From the NCBI RefSeq assembly GCF_004365705.1, contig NZ_SOBN01000001.1, positions 558,001 to 622,000 of the forward strand: DNA of 64,000 nucleotides, written 5' to 3'. Of the stretch, positions 46,785-55,695 are shown in pieces (within the stretch, counting starts at the first letter, position 1; the number at the start of each line of letters is the position of its first letter). A program made the translations under genes and the position numbers. This DNA comes from Streptomyces sp. 846.5 (GTDB lineage Bacteria; Actinomycetota; Actinomycetes; Streptomycetales; Streptomycetaceae). The notes below the pieces were generated by a model, which was not told where the DNA came from, made no database searches, and was given only the letters and a program-made list of their open reading frames with translations.

Positions 46785-46904
46785 CGGACTCCGCCACCCT
46801 GCTGAACAGCCGGTGCATTCGGGGGACCCCGCCGCCGCCGGACGACGGCCCGCACCAGCGGTGGGTACGGTGCGCCGCGGGGACCTGACCTGAGGAGGCG
46901 GCGC

Positions 46905-48164
46905 ATGGACCGGACCGTGATCGCACACCTCGCGGAGGTGCGCGAGGACCTGGCCACGCTCTACCGGGACCTGCACCAGCACCCGGAGCTGTCCCTGCAG
47001 GAGACCCGCTCGGCCGACCTGCTCGCACAGCGTCTGCGCAACGCAGGCTTCGACGAGGTCGCCGAGCAGGTCGGCGCCACCGGCGTGGTCGGCGTGCTGC
47101 GCAACGGGGACGGCCCGGTGGTGATGCTGCGCGCCGACATCGACGCCCTGCCGGTGCAGGAGAAGACCGGCCTGCCCTACGCCAGCCGGGCGCGCGGGGT
47201 GGACCCGGAGGGCCGCGACGTCCCGGTGATGCACGCCTGCGGACACGACATGCACGCCGCCTGCCTGGTCGGCGCGGCCACCCTGCTGGCCGGGGCGCGC
47301 GACCGCTGGCGCGGAACGCTGCTGGTGGTGTTCCAGCCCGCCGAGGAACTCGCCCGCGGCGCGCGCGCCATGGTCGACGACGGCCTGTTCGAGCGGTTCC
47401 CCGCACCGCAGATCGTGCTGGGACAGCATGTGGCACCATTGCCGGCCGGTGTCATCGGCTACGGCACCGGCCCGGTGATGGCGGCCGCCGACTCGCTCAG
47501 CATCACCCTGCACGGCCGCGGAGCGCACGGCTCGCGCCCCGAGGCCTCCATCGACCCGGTGCTGATGGCCGCGAGCGTCGTCACCCGGCTCCAGGGCATC
47601 GTGGCGCGCGAGGTGCCGCCGGCCGAGTCCGCCGTGGTGACTGTGGGCCGCCTGCAGGCGGGGACCAAGGACAACATCATTCCCGACACCGCCGAACTCG
47701 GCGTCAACATCCGCACCTACACCCCGCAGACCCGCGACCTGGTCCGCACGGCGATCGAACGCATCGTCCGCGCGGAGTCCGCCGCCAGCGGCGCCATGAC
47801 CGAACCGACCCTGACCTGGTTCGCCAGCACCCCGGCCCTGGTCAGCGAAGCGGCCGCGACCAAGGCCACGATGGCCGCCTTCACCGAGCACTTCGGCGAA
47901 CAGCGGATCCAGACGATGCCGCTGGTGAACGCGAGCGAGGACGTCGGCGTCTTCGGCGAGGTGCTCGGGGTCCCGACCGTCTTCTGGTTCTGGGGCGGCC
48001 TGGAGCCGGAGACCGTCATCGCCGCGATGCGGGAGGACCGGTTCGACCAACTCCCCGGCAACCACTCGCCCTTCTTCGCACCGCTGATCGAACCCACCCT
48101 CAGCACCGGCGTCGAGGCCCTCACCCTCGCCGCCCTGACCTGGCTCGACACACCCTCAGTCTGA
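46905..48164 (+). CDS. M20-family metal-dependent amidohydrolase (N-acyl amino acid/IAA-amino acid hydrolase type)
   Basis: 419 residues. Metal ligands are in VMHACGHDMHAACLVGAATL and VVFQPAEELARGARAMVDDG. The dimerisation domain carries GRGAHGSRPEASIDPVLMAA. The C-terminal GNHSPFFAPLIEPTL is conserved. Enzymes of this type hydrolyse N-acyl or N-benzoyl amino acids. Its ATG is preceded by GAGGAGG. The 3' end overlaps the convergent CoA-transferase by 9 bp. No functional link to neighbours is evident. Confidence 0.9.
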   Translation: MDRTVIAHLAEVREDLATLYRDLHQHPELSLQETRSADLLAQRLRNAGFDEVAEQVGATGVVGVLRNGDGPVVMLRADIDALPVQEKTGLPYASRARGVDPEGRDVPVMHACGHDMHAACLVGAATLLAGARDRWRGTLLVVFQPAEELARGARAMVDDGLFERFPAPQIVLGQHVAPLPAGVIGYGTGPVMAAADSLSITLHGRGAHGSRPEASIDPVLMAASVVTRLQGIVAREVPPAESAVVTVGRLQAGTKDNIIPDTAELGVNIRTYTPQTRDLVRTAIERIVRAESAASGAMTEPTLTWFASTPALVSEAAATKATMAAFTEHFGEQRIQTMPLVNASEDVGVFGEVLGVPTVFWFWGGLEPETVIAAMREDRFDQLPGNHSPFFAPLIEPTLSTGVEALTLAALTWLDTPSV

Positions 48165-49541
48165 GTCGGTCCAGCGCGGAAGGTCGCTGCCCCAGCGGGT
48201 CGACGCCCGCGCCCAGGTCCTGGGGGCGCCCTCGTAGTGGACGGGCGGGAGGGCGTACCGCAGCCGGCCGTAGTCGGAATCCGTTTCGGCCAGCCACAGT
48301 TCCGGATCGGCGTCCCCGGCCGACACCGGAGTGCTCTTGACGCTCCGCACCAGCCAGGCCGCCGTCCCCGCCAGCGAGAATCCCAACTCCACTCCCCCGC
48401 CGCCCGACTGACGCTCACTCAGCGCTCGCAGTACACCGGCGGCGAGCAGGTAGCCGGTGCCGTGGTCCAGGGCCTGGGCGGGCAGGACGCCGGGGCGGCC
48501 GTCGCTGCCGCGCTCGATCGCGGCGATGCCGCTCGCGGCCTGGACCAGGCTGTCGAAACCGCGCCGCCGCGCCCACGGTTCCGACCCGCCCCAGGCGCGG
48601 AGGTGGGCGACGACCAGGCCGGGGCGGCGCGCCGACAGGGCCTCGGGCGCGAGCCCGTGCCGGTCGAGCGCGCCCGGACGGTAGCCCGTCACCACGACGT
48701 CCGCGGTGTCCAGGAGGGCTTCGAAGGTCTGCCGGTCATCGGCCGCCGTGAGGTCCAGCAGCGTGGAGCGCTTGCCCATACCGGTGTCCGTGTGGGTGTC
48801 CGCGTCCTCGGGGAGCGACGGCTGGTCGACGCGCAGCACGTCCGCGCCGAGCAGCGCGAGTGTGCGGGTCGCGACCGGGCCCGCGATCACCCGGGTCAGG
48901 TCGAGCACCCGCACCCCGCTCGCGGGCAGCGGTCCCGGCGGCAGCGCCCGGGGCGCGCCTCCCGGCGTCCGACGCATCGTCACCAGCGGGCGGCCGTCCA
49001 GCAGATGGGCGCCGTCGTCGGCCGACTCGGCCACCGCGACGGCCAGGCCGCCCCGGGCGTAGACGGACTCCTGGACCGACCGCGCCGGCCGCGACGCCAG
49101 AGTCCGTGCCAGCGCCTCTGCCAACTCCTGGTCGTCGCCGGTGTCCTGGACGCCCAGGGCGTCCAGCAGCCGGGCCCGGTGGTGCGGGTAGTTGGCATGG
49201 GTGCGGACCCAGCCGTCGTCCGCGCGCCAGAAGCCGGACAGCGGTGCGAAGGCTGTGGGGGTCCTGCCGTCGATCCGCAGATGGCGTTCGCTGACAAACG
49301 CGGTCGCCACCGCCGCCTCGTTCACCCGTACCGCGGGGAGCGGGACCCCGTTGCGCAGGGCCAGCAGCTCCGCCGCCGCCAGCGAGCAGGCGCCCACGCA
49401 GGCGCGGGCCAGCTCGCGCACGGGCAGACGGGCCGGCAGGACGTCCCCCGCGCCGTCGTAACGGACCCCCGCCGCGAGCTCGGCGCGGCCCCCCAGCGCG
49501 GTCCAGGCGTCAACGGTCGCAGCATCGTCTGTGTACGTCAT
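48156..49541 (-). CDS. CoA-transferase family III (CaiB/BaiF-like) protein
   Basis: 461 residues. The recognisable core is VRVLDLTRVIAGPVATRTLA with LLGADVLRVDQP, DLTAADDRQTFEALLDTADV, VVTGYRPGALDRHGL and FDSLVQAASGIAAIERG. An N-terminal 200 residues form a diverged half, so this is the fused two-half form. Family III enzymes transfer CoA between carboxylates by way of an aspartyl intermediate. It is 42 bp downstream of the isochorismatase-fold gene and likely co-transcribed with it. Confidence 0.87.
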   Translation of the reverse strand: MTYTDDAATVDAWTALGGRAELAAGVRYDGAGDVLPARLPVRELARACVGACSLAAAELLALRNGVPLPAVRVNEAAVATAFVSERHLRIDGRTPTAFAPLSGFWRADDGWVRTHANYPHHRARLLDALGVQDTGDDQELAEALARTLASRPARSVQESVYARGGLAVAVAESADDGAHLLDGRPLVTMRRTPGGAPRALPPGPLPASGVRVLDLTRVIAGPVATRTLALLGADVLRVDQPSLPEDADTHTDTGMGKRSTLLDLTAADDRQTFEALLDTADVVVTGYRPGALDRHGLAPEALSARRPGLVVAHLRAWGGSEPWARRRGFDSLVQAASGIAAIERGSDGRPGVLPAQALDHGTGYLLAAGVLRALSERQSGGGGVELGFSLAGTAAWLVRSVKSTPVSAGDADPELWLAETDSDYGRLRYALPPVHYEGAPRTWARASTRWGSDLPRWTDSD

Positions 49542-49583
49542 CCGGCAATTCTGGCGGACGGCGGCGAGACGCGGCGAGCCCGG

Positions 49584-50108
49584 TCAGCCGCGCAGGTCGG
49601 CGAGCTCGGACGAGTCCAGCACCCGGGCGATGCGCCAGAGCCCGATCCAGCTCTCCGGGAAGACGGACCGGTCGACCAGCGCGGCGTGCGCCCGCGCGTC
49701 GGGATCGGCGCAGGCGTCGGCGCAGACGACGACCTCGTAACCGGTGTCGTACGCCCAGCGAGCGGTGGACAGCACCGTACCGGAGGTCGCCACACCGGCG
49801 ATGACGACCCGTTCGACGCCGGCCGCGCGCAGCCGGGCATCCAGGTCGGTGCTGGCGAAGGCTCCCATGGTGGACTTGGCCAGCACCGGTTCGTCGCCCT
49901 CGGGCCCCAGCAGCGGGTGCAGTTGGCCGAGCATCGCCTCGTGGACGATGTGGAACACCGGCAGCCCGGCGGCCCTGGCCGCCTTCAGTGCCTTGGCGGC
50001 GTTCGCCGCGACGTCGTGGTCATGGCTGAAGTTCTCGACGATGTAGGTCGCGAAGTCCAGCGCGAGAAATGCCGTCCGCACCGGTGTCGTCTGATCGGCC
50101 GTGGTCAT
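49584..50108 (-). CDS. Isochorismatase-fold hydrolase lacking the nucleophile Cys
   Basis: 174 residues. Asp (FLALDFATYIVENF) and Lys (VLAKSTMGAF) of the triad are present. The nucleophile segment reads GVATSGTVLSTARWAYDTGY, with Thr where most cysteine hydrolases have Cys. Variants with this substitution occur in actinobacteria, and their activity is unclear. It is divergent from a TetR gene and likely its target. ATG 50108 is chosen since the residues upstream are not family-like. Confidence 0.85.
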   Translation of the reverse strand: MTTADQTTPVRTAFLALDFATYIVENFSHDHDVAANAAKALKAARAAGLPVFHIVHEAMLGQLHPLLGPEGDEPVLAKSTMGAFASTDLDARLRAAGVERVVIAGVATSGTVLSTARWAYDTGYEVVVCADACADPDARAHAALVDRSVFPESWIGLWRIARVLDSSELADLRG

Positions 50109-50141
50109 GCGTTCTCCCTCAGCGAGGACGTCGGGGCGCAC

Positions 50142-50203
50142 AATCGGAGAGTGCGCCCCGGTTACCCGGTTACGCTAGCATAATCGGAGACAGCGCCCCG
50201 GTT
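50142..50203. promoter_or_regulatory. Two 22-bp direct repeats upstream of tetR / isochorismatase-fold gene
   Basis: AATCGGAGAGTGCGCCCCGG (from 50142) and AATCGGAGACAGCGCCCCGG (from 50182) each continue TT and differ at two central bases. They are spaced exactly 40 bp. The first is also preceded by GGGGCGCA (50133-50140), which pairs with TGCGCCCC at 50152-50159. Positioned between divergent genes, they are probable operators of the adjacent TetR protein. Confidence 0.75.
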
Positions 50204-50251
50204 GGTGCCCAGAGGCCCGAACCGCAGCCGGACCCAGGGACGGAGACCCGC

Positions 50252-50893
50252 GTGCAGGCCGAGCAGAGACCGCTGCGCGCCGACGCCCGCCGCAACCGGG
50301 AGCGGCTGCTGGAGGTGGCCCGGCAGGCCTTCGCTGCCGAGGGACTCGCCGTCCCGCTGGACGAGATCGCGCGCCGGGCCGGGGTGGGTCCGGGCACCCT
50401 CTACCGGCACTTCCCTACCAAGGAGGCGCTGTTCGAGGCCGTCGTCCATGCGCGGCTGCGGCACCTCGTCGACCAGGCCCGGGCCCTGCGCGACAGCGAG
50501 GACCCGGGAGCGGCGCTGTTCCTGATGCTCGACCGCATCGTCGCCGACGCCGCCGCCAAGGCCGACCTGGTCGACGCCCTGGCCGGAGCGGGCGTCGAGG
50601 TCCGGACCGCGGTGGCCGGGTCGGCCGCGGACCTCCGCGGCGAGATCGGCCATCTCCTCGCCGCCGCCCAGAAGGCGGGCACGCTGCGCGACGACATCGA
50701 CATCGCCGACCTGATGACCGTCCTGTCCGGCGTACTGCTGGCCCTGCGCCACCCGGCCACCCGGGTCACCGACCCCCGGCGCACCCTGGCGATCCTGCGC
50801 GACGGCCTGCGCGCCGCGCCTTCCGTTCCGGCGGTCAGTCCACCGCAGGGAGCGGGTTCTGCCGGGCCGCCTCCGCCCGGTGCCGGAGGATGA
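50252..50893 (+). CDS. TetR-family regulator
   Basis: 213 residues from the GTG at 50252 (GGAG 8 bp upstream). The HTH is VPLDEIARRAGVGPGTLYRH followed by FPTKEALFEAVVHARLRHLV. A Pro/Gly-rich tail ends the protein. It is divergent from the isochorismatase-fold gene and overlaps the convergent membrane-protein gene by 59 bp at its 3' end. It likely represses the divergent pair of genes through the direct repeats. Confidence 0.9.
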   Translation: MQAEQRPLRADARRNRERLLEVARQAFAAEGLAVPLDEIARRAGVGPGTLYRHFPTKEALFEAVVHARLRHLVDQARALRDSEDPGAALFLMLDRIVADAAAKADLVDALAGAGVEVRTAVAGSAADLRGEIGHLLAAAQKAGTLRDDIDIADLMTVLSGVLLALRHPATRVTDPRRTLAILRDGLRAAPSVPAVSPPQGAGSAGPPPPGAGG

Positions 50894-51641
50894 CCAGGGC
50901 GAGGACGGCGAGCAGCACCAGCCCGGTGGCCAGGCTCATCGGACCCGTCCCGAGCTGGAGTCCGTCGCCGTAGGGGGCCGGGACGCCGAGCCAGTCGGCG
51001 AAGGACGCGCCGAGCGGGCGGGTGATGGTGTAGGCGAACCAGAAGGCGAACACCTCGTTGAGGCGCAGCCACCTGTACCCCGCGGCCGGCAGCAGGATGA
51101 CCGCCAGGAACACGAACGTGGAGTCCAGGGTGCCCAGGCCGAGCGGCCCGGCCACGAAGTCACCGGCAGCGGTGCCGAGGGCGAAGGTGAAGATGACGGT
51201 GAGCCAGTAGTACACCTCGCGCTGCCTGGTGGTGATGGAGTGCATGTCCAGGGTCTTCTGGCTGCGGTACCAGGCGATGAACACCGCTCCTTGCAGACCC
51301 AGCAGCATCACCGTGGACCCCCACAGCGGCATCCCCAGGTTCTTGTTCAGGTAGTCGGCCGACATGGTGCCGAAGATGCTGACGGCGGTCACCGTCAGCC
51401 AGTAGACGGCCGGGACGTACTTCCTGGTGGCCACCTGCCAGACCAGACAGACGGCGAGCAGCCCCATGGCTCCCAGGATGGCCGCGTTCCTGCCGATGTA
51501 GTCGTTGAAGAAGACGTAGTCGGAGAGCGCCTCTCCGAACGCCGTCGTCCCCAGTTTCGCCACCCAGAAGATCAGCGTGACTTCCGGAACCTTCACCAGG
51601 AGGTCCGTTCGGACCCCGGGTACGATCGTGCTCTGTCCCAT
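50835..51641 (-). CDS. COG4705-type integral membrane protein
   Basis: 268 residues with about seven to eight hydrophobic helices in a repeated pattern (VPEVTLIFWVAKLGTTAFGE and YYWLTVIFTFALGTAAGDF are the two similar motifs). These membrane-anchored proteins occur beside kinases and manganese- or stress-related genes. The function is not established. It is divergent from the sensor kinase gene (216-bp gap), but a link to that system is only positional. Confidence 0.82.
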   Translation of the reverse strand: MGQSTIVPGVRTDLLVKVPEVTLIFWVAKLGTTAFGEALSDYVFFNDYIGRNAAILGAMGLLAVCLVWQVATRKYVPAVYWLTVTAVSIFGTMSADYLNKNLGMPLWGSTVMLLGLQGAVFIAWYRSQKTLDMHSITTRQREVYYWLTVIFTFALGTAAGDFVAGPLGLGTLDSTFVFLAVILLPAAGYRWLRLNEVFAFWFAYTITRPLGASFADWLGVPAPYGDGLQLGTGPMSLATGLVLLAVLALVILRHRAEAARQNPLPAVD

Positions 51642-51857
51642 GGGACACCCTCTCCTTCATCCGCCCGGGGCTCCGCCTGCCTCCGGGGTGCACCGAAGAG
51701 TACGAACCCACCCCTGTTGTGTGGATCGGACGATCGTCGCCATTTCGCACGGACCGTACGACCTTTGGATGACCCGGCCGCCCACCTGCGCCTTCCCGCA
51801 GAATGGGCGGAGCCCGGCCCCGGTGCCCGGAGTTGACCTCCCTGTAGGCTTCCGACG
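51642..51857. other. Divergent promoter region, no gene
   Basis: This gap separates the membrane-protein gene and the histidine kinase gene. It contains GGACGATCGTCGCC and GGACCGTACGACC short palindromes but nothing assignable. Both promoters should be here. Confidence 0.4.
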
Positions 51858-53051
51858 GTGATTCCCCTGAGCCCGCGACCGCGCTCCGCCGCAGGCAGGC
51901 CGCACCCGGCGCTCACCCTGGCCGTGCTGGTCGGACCGCCGCTGGGTGTCGCCGTCGCCGCGACACACGCGCTGCTCTACGACGACTCGGACCCGCTGCG
52001 CTGGACCCTGGCAATGGCGACGATCTGGCCGCTGCTGCTGCGCCACCGCGCGCCCGTCCCGGTGTTCTGGCTCTGCTGGGCGGCCGCGGTGGGGTCGTGG
52101 GCGCTCGGGTCCGTCGAGGTCCCGGCCTTCGCGGTGCTGGTCGCCTTCTACACCGTGGTCGCCCTGCGCGGGGCGCGGTACTCCGTCGCCGCAGCGGTGG
52201 CCGTCGAGGCCGGCGTCGTCCTGGTGGCTCTCCAGATGGCCCCGCCCGGCAGCCTGAACGACGCCGTGATCATCCTCACCGGCCTGGCCGCCGCGGTGTT
52301 CCTGCTCGGCACCACCCTGCGCAACCAGCGCCGGTACCTGGCCTCCGTCGAGGACCGGGCGCAGCGCCTGGAGCAGGAGCGGCTCCAGCAGCAGCAGCTC
52401 GCCGCCGCGACCGAGCGGGCCCGGATCGCCCGCGAGATGCACGACATCGTCGCCCACGGCCTGGTGGTCGTCATCGCCCTGTCCGAGGCGGCGGCCGCGA
52501 CGGCCGGGACCGATCCGGAGGCCGCCCGCGGGCAGATGCTCCAGTCCGCGTCCGCCGGACGGCAGTCCCTGGCCGGCATGCGCCGGCTGCTGGGCATGCT
52601 GCGGGCGGACGACGGGGCGGACGACGCGGCGGACCTCGCCCCGCAGCCGGACCTGGACGCGCTGCCGCCCCTGGTCGAGGAGACCCGCCGCACCGGTCTC
52701 GACGTGCGCCTCACCGAGACCGGCAGCCGGGAGGCCCTGAGCGCGGCGGTGCAGACCACGGTCTACCGGATCGTGCAGGAGTCGCTCACCAATGTGGTCA
52801 AGCACGCCCCCGAGGCGTCCAGGGCCGATGTGGTGCTGCACTGCGGCCGCGACCTGGTGCGCTTCTGTATCACCGACGACGGTTGGCGAGTACCCTCCCT
52901 CCGCGGGGAGCGCCGCATCGCGATCGGCGCCGGGGACGGACTCACCGGGATGCGGGAGCGGGCGGCGATGTTCGACGGTGAGCTGTACGCGGGGCCCACC
53001 ACGGACGGCTGGGCGGTTGCCGGTGAGCTGAGACTGGAGGATCCGCGGTGA
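51858..53051 (+). CDS. NarL-type sensor histidine kinase
   Basis: 397 residues. About five N-terminal membrane helices (residues 18-150) lack a periplasmic sensor domain. A coiled coil (SVEDRAQRLEQERLQQQQLA) leads to the HisKA_3 H-box ARIAREMHDIVAHGLVVVIA. The ATPase shows NVVKHAPEA (N-box) and GDGLTGMRERAAMFDGEL (G-box). It should phosphorylate the response regulator encoded next. The GTG start is preceded by GACG only, a weak RBS. Confidence 0.92.
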   Translation: MIPLSPRPRSAAGRPHPALTLAVLVGPPLGVAVAATHALLYDDSDPLRWTLAMATIWPLLLRHRAPVPVFWLCWAAAVGSWALGSVEVPAFAVLVAFYTVVALRGARYSVAAAVAVEAGVVLVALQMAPPGSLNDAVIILTGLAAAVFLLGTTLRNQRRYLASVEDRAQRLEQERLQQQQLAAATERARIAREMHDIVAHGLVVVIALSEAAAATAGTDPEAARGQMLQSASAGRQSLAGMRRLLGMLRADDGADDAADLAPQPDLDALPPLVEETRRTGLDVRLTETGSREALSAAVQTTVYRIVQESLTNVVKHAPEASRADVVLHCGRDLVRFCITDDGWRVPSLRGERRIAIGAGDGLTGMRERAAMFDGELYAGPTTDGWAVAGELRLEDPR

Positions 53052-53710
53052 CGATCTCGGTTCTGCTCGCCGACGACCAGGCGCTGGTGCGGATGGCCTT
53101 CCGCGCCCTGCTGGACACGATGCCGGGGATCACTGTGGTCGGCGAGGCCGCCGACGGCGACCAGGCGGTGGACCTGGCCCGAAAGACCTGTCCCGACGTG
53201 GTGCTCATGGACATCCGGATGCCCGGCACGGACGGAATCGAGGCGACCCGGCGGATCGCCTCGGAGACGGCCTCGCGCGTCCTCCTGCTCACCACCTTCG
53301 ACCTGGACGACTACGCCTTCGACGGGCTGCGCGCGGGCGCCTGCGGCTTTCTGCTCAAGGACGCGGTCCCGGCCACGCTCGGCGAGGCGATCCGCGCCGT
53401 CGCCTGCGGGGAGGCCGTGCTCACCCCGCGGATCACCCGCGGCCTGGTGGACCGCTTCGCCCGGATCGCCCCCTGGCCCCGCGACGAGCACGCCAGCACC
53501 CGCTTCGCCCAGCTGACCCCGCGCGAGCAGGAGGTCTTCCGGCTGATCGCGGCAGGACTGAGCAACGCCGAGATCGCCGAGCGGCTGTTCCTGACCGAAG
53601 CCACCGTCAAGACCCACATCACCCGCATCCTCGCCAAGCTGCAGCTCCGCGACCGGGTCCAGGCCGTCATCTTCGCCTACGAGCACCAGCTGCGCGGCCG
53701 AGCGGGCTGA
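53048..53710 (+). CDS. NarL/FixJ-type response regulator
   Basis: 220 residues. The receiver domain has the phospho-acceptor Asp in VVLMDIRMPGTDGIEATRRI, and the C-terminal LuxR HTH is LTPREQEVFRLIAAGLSNAE followed by IAERLFLTEATVKTHITRIL. The GTG start overlaps the kinase stop (GTGA), so the pair is coupled. Regulated genes are unknown. The next gene (AhpD-like) begins 75 bp downstream. Confidence 0.93.
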   Translation: MTISVLLADDQALVRMAFRALLDTMPGITVVGEAADGDQAVDLARKTCPDVVLMDIRMPGTDGIEATRRIASETASRVLLLTTFDLDDYAFDGLRAGACGFLLKDAVPATLGEAIRAVACGEAVLTPRITRGLVDRFARIAPWPRDEHASTRFAQLTPREQEVFRLIAAGLSNAEIAERLFLTEATVKTHITRILAKLQLRDRVQAVIFAYEHQLRGRAG

Positions 53711-53784
53711 GCGATGTCACATCCGGTCGGGCTGTTCTGTCCAAGGGGTGTAGCAACCACCACCAAGGCACAGGAGTTCACACC

Positions 53785-54258
53785 ATGGATGCTCGCCTCA
53801 ACCTCTTCACCAGCGCCGTCGGGGCCCAGGCCCTGAAGTACGTCAACTCGGCGGGGAAGGTGGTCTCGGACTCGACCCTGCCGGCCGCGACGCAGGAGCT
53901 GGTGAAGCTCCGCGCCAGCCAGATCAACGGCTGCGGCTTCTGCACCGACATGCACACCAAGGAGGCCACGCACGCCGGGGAGACCTCGGTACGCCTCAAC
54001 CTGGTCGCGGCCTGGCGTGAGGCCACGGTCTTCACCGACGCCGAGCGCGCCGCGCTGGAGCTGACGGAGCAGGGCACCCGTATCGCCGACGCCGCCGGCG
54101 GCGTCACGGACGAGGCCTGGGCCAACGCCGCCAAGCACCACGATGAGGAGCAGCTCGCCGCCCTGGTGTCGTTGATCGCGCTCATCAACGCCTACAACCG
54201 CGTGAACGTCATCGTCCGGCAGCCGGCCGGCGACTACCAGGTCGGCATGTTCGGCTGA
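53785..54258 (+). CDS. AhpD-like/carboxymuconolactone decarboxylase-family protein
   Basis: 157 residues. The redox motif is INGCGFCTDMHTKEATHAGE (CxxC with the following His), as in AhpD-type alkylhydroperoxidases. It should reduce peroxides in the cytosol or act as a thiol protein. It follows the response regulator by 75 bp on the same strand and could be its target. The RBS is AGGAG 8 bp before the ATG. Confidence 0.9.
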   Translation: MDARLNLFTSAVGAQALKYVNSAGKVVSDSTLPAATQELVKLRASQINGCGFCTDMHTKEATHAGETSVRLNLVAAWREATVFTDAERAALELTEQGTRIADAAGGVTDEAWANAAKHHDEEQLAALVSLIALINAYNRVNVIVRQPAGDYQVGMFG

Positions 54259-54299
54259 GCCGTACCTGAACGAGGTCCCGCACCGACGTTCCGGGAGGA

Positions 54300-54321
54300 A
54301 CAAACCGCCCAGGTGGTTTGT
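54300..54321. promoter_or_regulatory. ARE-like operator overlapping the promoter of the GBL-receptor-like gene
   Basis: ACAAACC-GCCCAGGT-GGTTTGT is a perfect 7-bp inverted repeat with an 8-nt spacer. It matches the autoregulatory element type bound by gamma-butyrolactone receptors (AAACC/GGTTT core). Its last base begins a TATACT box (54321-54326), so binding would block the -10 region. It lies 51 bp upstream of the receptor ATG. Confidence 0.85.
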
Positions 54322-54371
54322 ATACTGTCGAGCGTCGAGCCGACGAAACCAAGCACAAGGGGTGGTGGAGG

Positions 54372-55079
54372 ATGCAGGAGCGGGCCTTGCGTACGCGGAT
54401 GTTCCTGGTGGAGAGGGCCGCCGAGGTGTTCGCCCGGCGTGGTTACCGAGGCGCCTCGCTCGACGAGATCGCCACGGCGGCCGGGGTCTCCACCGGAGCA
54501 CTGCACTTCCACTTCCCGACCAAGGTGCAGCTCAGCGATGCCGTCCGCGCGGCCGGGCAGCCGGCCCTGCGCCTTCTCGTCCAGAGTCTCGACACCCGTC
54601 GCCCGGCACCGGTGCAGCAACTGATCAATCTGTCGCAGCTGGTGCTGGAGTGGCTCGCCGGAGATGTGAAGGTGCGGATCGCCGTCCGGATGCACCATGA
54701 ACTGCCGCCGGCCCCGGAGTCGGGACCCGACTTCTGCACGGACTGGCTGTACGAGATGCGCGTGCTCACCGCCCTGGCCGCCCGGAGGGGGAACCTGCTC
54801 CCCGGGCTCGACCTCCCGGAGGTCGACGCGACGATCGCTGCGGCGACCGCGGGCGCGGAGCTGCTCGCCGGGCGACAGGGACGCTGCCGCGGCGTCTCCG
54901 AGGTGGCGGCGACCTGGCGGCTCATCCTCCCCGGACTGGTGGGCGAGGCGGCGGCCCGTGGCCTCGATCCGTACGGCGGCCTGCATCTGGGAAACCGGTC
55001 CCGGCTCCCGCAGATCAGCCGGACGGCGCCGCCGACGGCCCCCCGGCTCCCCGTGCGCGTGCCTGTGCCCCGGAGATGA
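54372..55079 (+). CDS. Gamma-butyrolactone receptor-like TetR regulator 1
   Basis: 235 residues. The DNA-binding region EVFARRGYRGASLDEIATAA, then GVSTGALHFHFPTKVQLSDA, follows the ArpA/ScbR pattern. A Trp in FCTDWLYEMRVLTALAARRG is near the position of the ligand-contacting Trp of true receptors (alignment by eye). An ARE-like site is in its own promoter, which suggests autorepression released by a butyrolactone. The ATG has GGTGGAGG as RBS. The C-terminal tail is Arg/Pro rich and overlaps the convergent tetR by 65 bp. Confidence 0.85.
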   Translation: MQERALRTRMFLVERAAEVFARRGYRGASLDEIATAAGVSTGALHFHFPTKVQLSDAVRAAGQPALRLLVQSLDTRRPAPVQQLINLSQLVLEWLAGDVKVRIAVRMHHELPPAPESGPDFCTDWLYEMRVLTALAARRGNLLPGLDLPEVDATIAAATAGAELLAGRQGRCRGVSEVAATWRLILPGLVGEAAARGLDPYGGLHLGNRSRLPQISRTAPPTAPRLPVRVPVPRR

Positions 55080-55623
55080 GCAGTTCGCAGGAGCGCTCCG
55101 CCTTCGCCTGTGCCCGGTCCGGCCGGCCGAAGGTCCGAGCCATCGCCTGAGCTCCGAGCAACGCGCCCACCAGGGCGAAGGCGAGGGCGTCGGCCTCCGC
55201 CCCGGCAGCGGGCGACGGTGGGCGGCCGCGCTCCCCCCGGGCGGCCAACTGCGCTGCGAGCGCGTCGATCAGGAGCCGGTACCGCGGGGCCGGAGGATTC
55301 GGGCAGCCCTCGACGATCAGCCGCAGCCCCGCCCGCACGATCAGGTCACCGTCCGCCAGCGCCGCCAGCTCGCGGGCGAGGCCGTGCGCGCTCGCCTCGG
55401 CCGCGGCCCGGACGAATCCGCTCACCAGCTGCGCCTCGCAGGCGTCGACGACCACTTCGGCGAGTTCCTCCTTGGCGGCGAAGTGGAAGTACAGCGCGCC
55501 CCGGGCCGTACCGGACCTGCGTACGATCTCGGCCACCCCCGCGCCGACGTAACCGCGTTCGCCGAAGGTCGACGCGGCGCCGGCGATGATCGCGCCCCTC
55601 GTACGCTCCGCCCGCTCCTGCAC
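55015..55623 (-). CDS. Gamma-butyrolactone receptor-like (possible pseudo-receptor) TetR regulator 2
   Basis: 202 residues from the GTG at 55623. The HTH is FGERGYVGAGVAEIVRRSGT, then ARGALYFHFAAKEELAEVVV, close to the GBL-receptor family. The ligand region reads CPNPPAPRYRLLIDALAAQL and shows no Trp where regulator 1 has one. It is divergent from the afsA-like gene, with an ARE-like site between them. A promoter (TTGGGT-17-TACAGT) reads toward it. It may bind other ligands, as pseudo-receptors do. Confidence 0.82.
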   Translation of the reverse strand: MQERAERTRGAIIAGAASTFGERGYVGAGVAEIVRRSGTARGALYFHFAAKEELAEVVVDACEAQLVSGFVRAAAEASAHGLARELAALADGDLIVRAGLRLIVEGCPNPPAPRYRLLIDALAAQLAARGERGRPPSPAAGAEADALAFALVGALLGAQAMARTFGRPDRAQAKAERSCELLISGAQARARGAGGPSAAPSG

Positions 55624-55695
55624 CGTCGGGTACCTCCCTGTCAGCGCCGGGAACGATTGCCCCGACTGTAGCCCCAGCAAATCCTTGACCCAAAT

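Noticed and set aside
45201-48065. A 954-codon minus-strand reading frame running through the TetR, epimerase-like and M20 genes
   Set aside because: Only the first-listed TetR part has family features. The rest is antisense to two well-supported genes and reflects high-GC frame openness.
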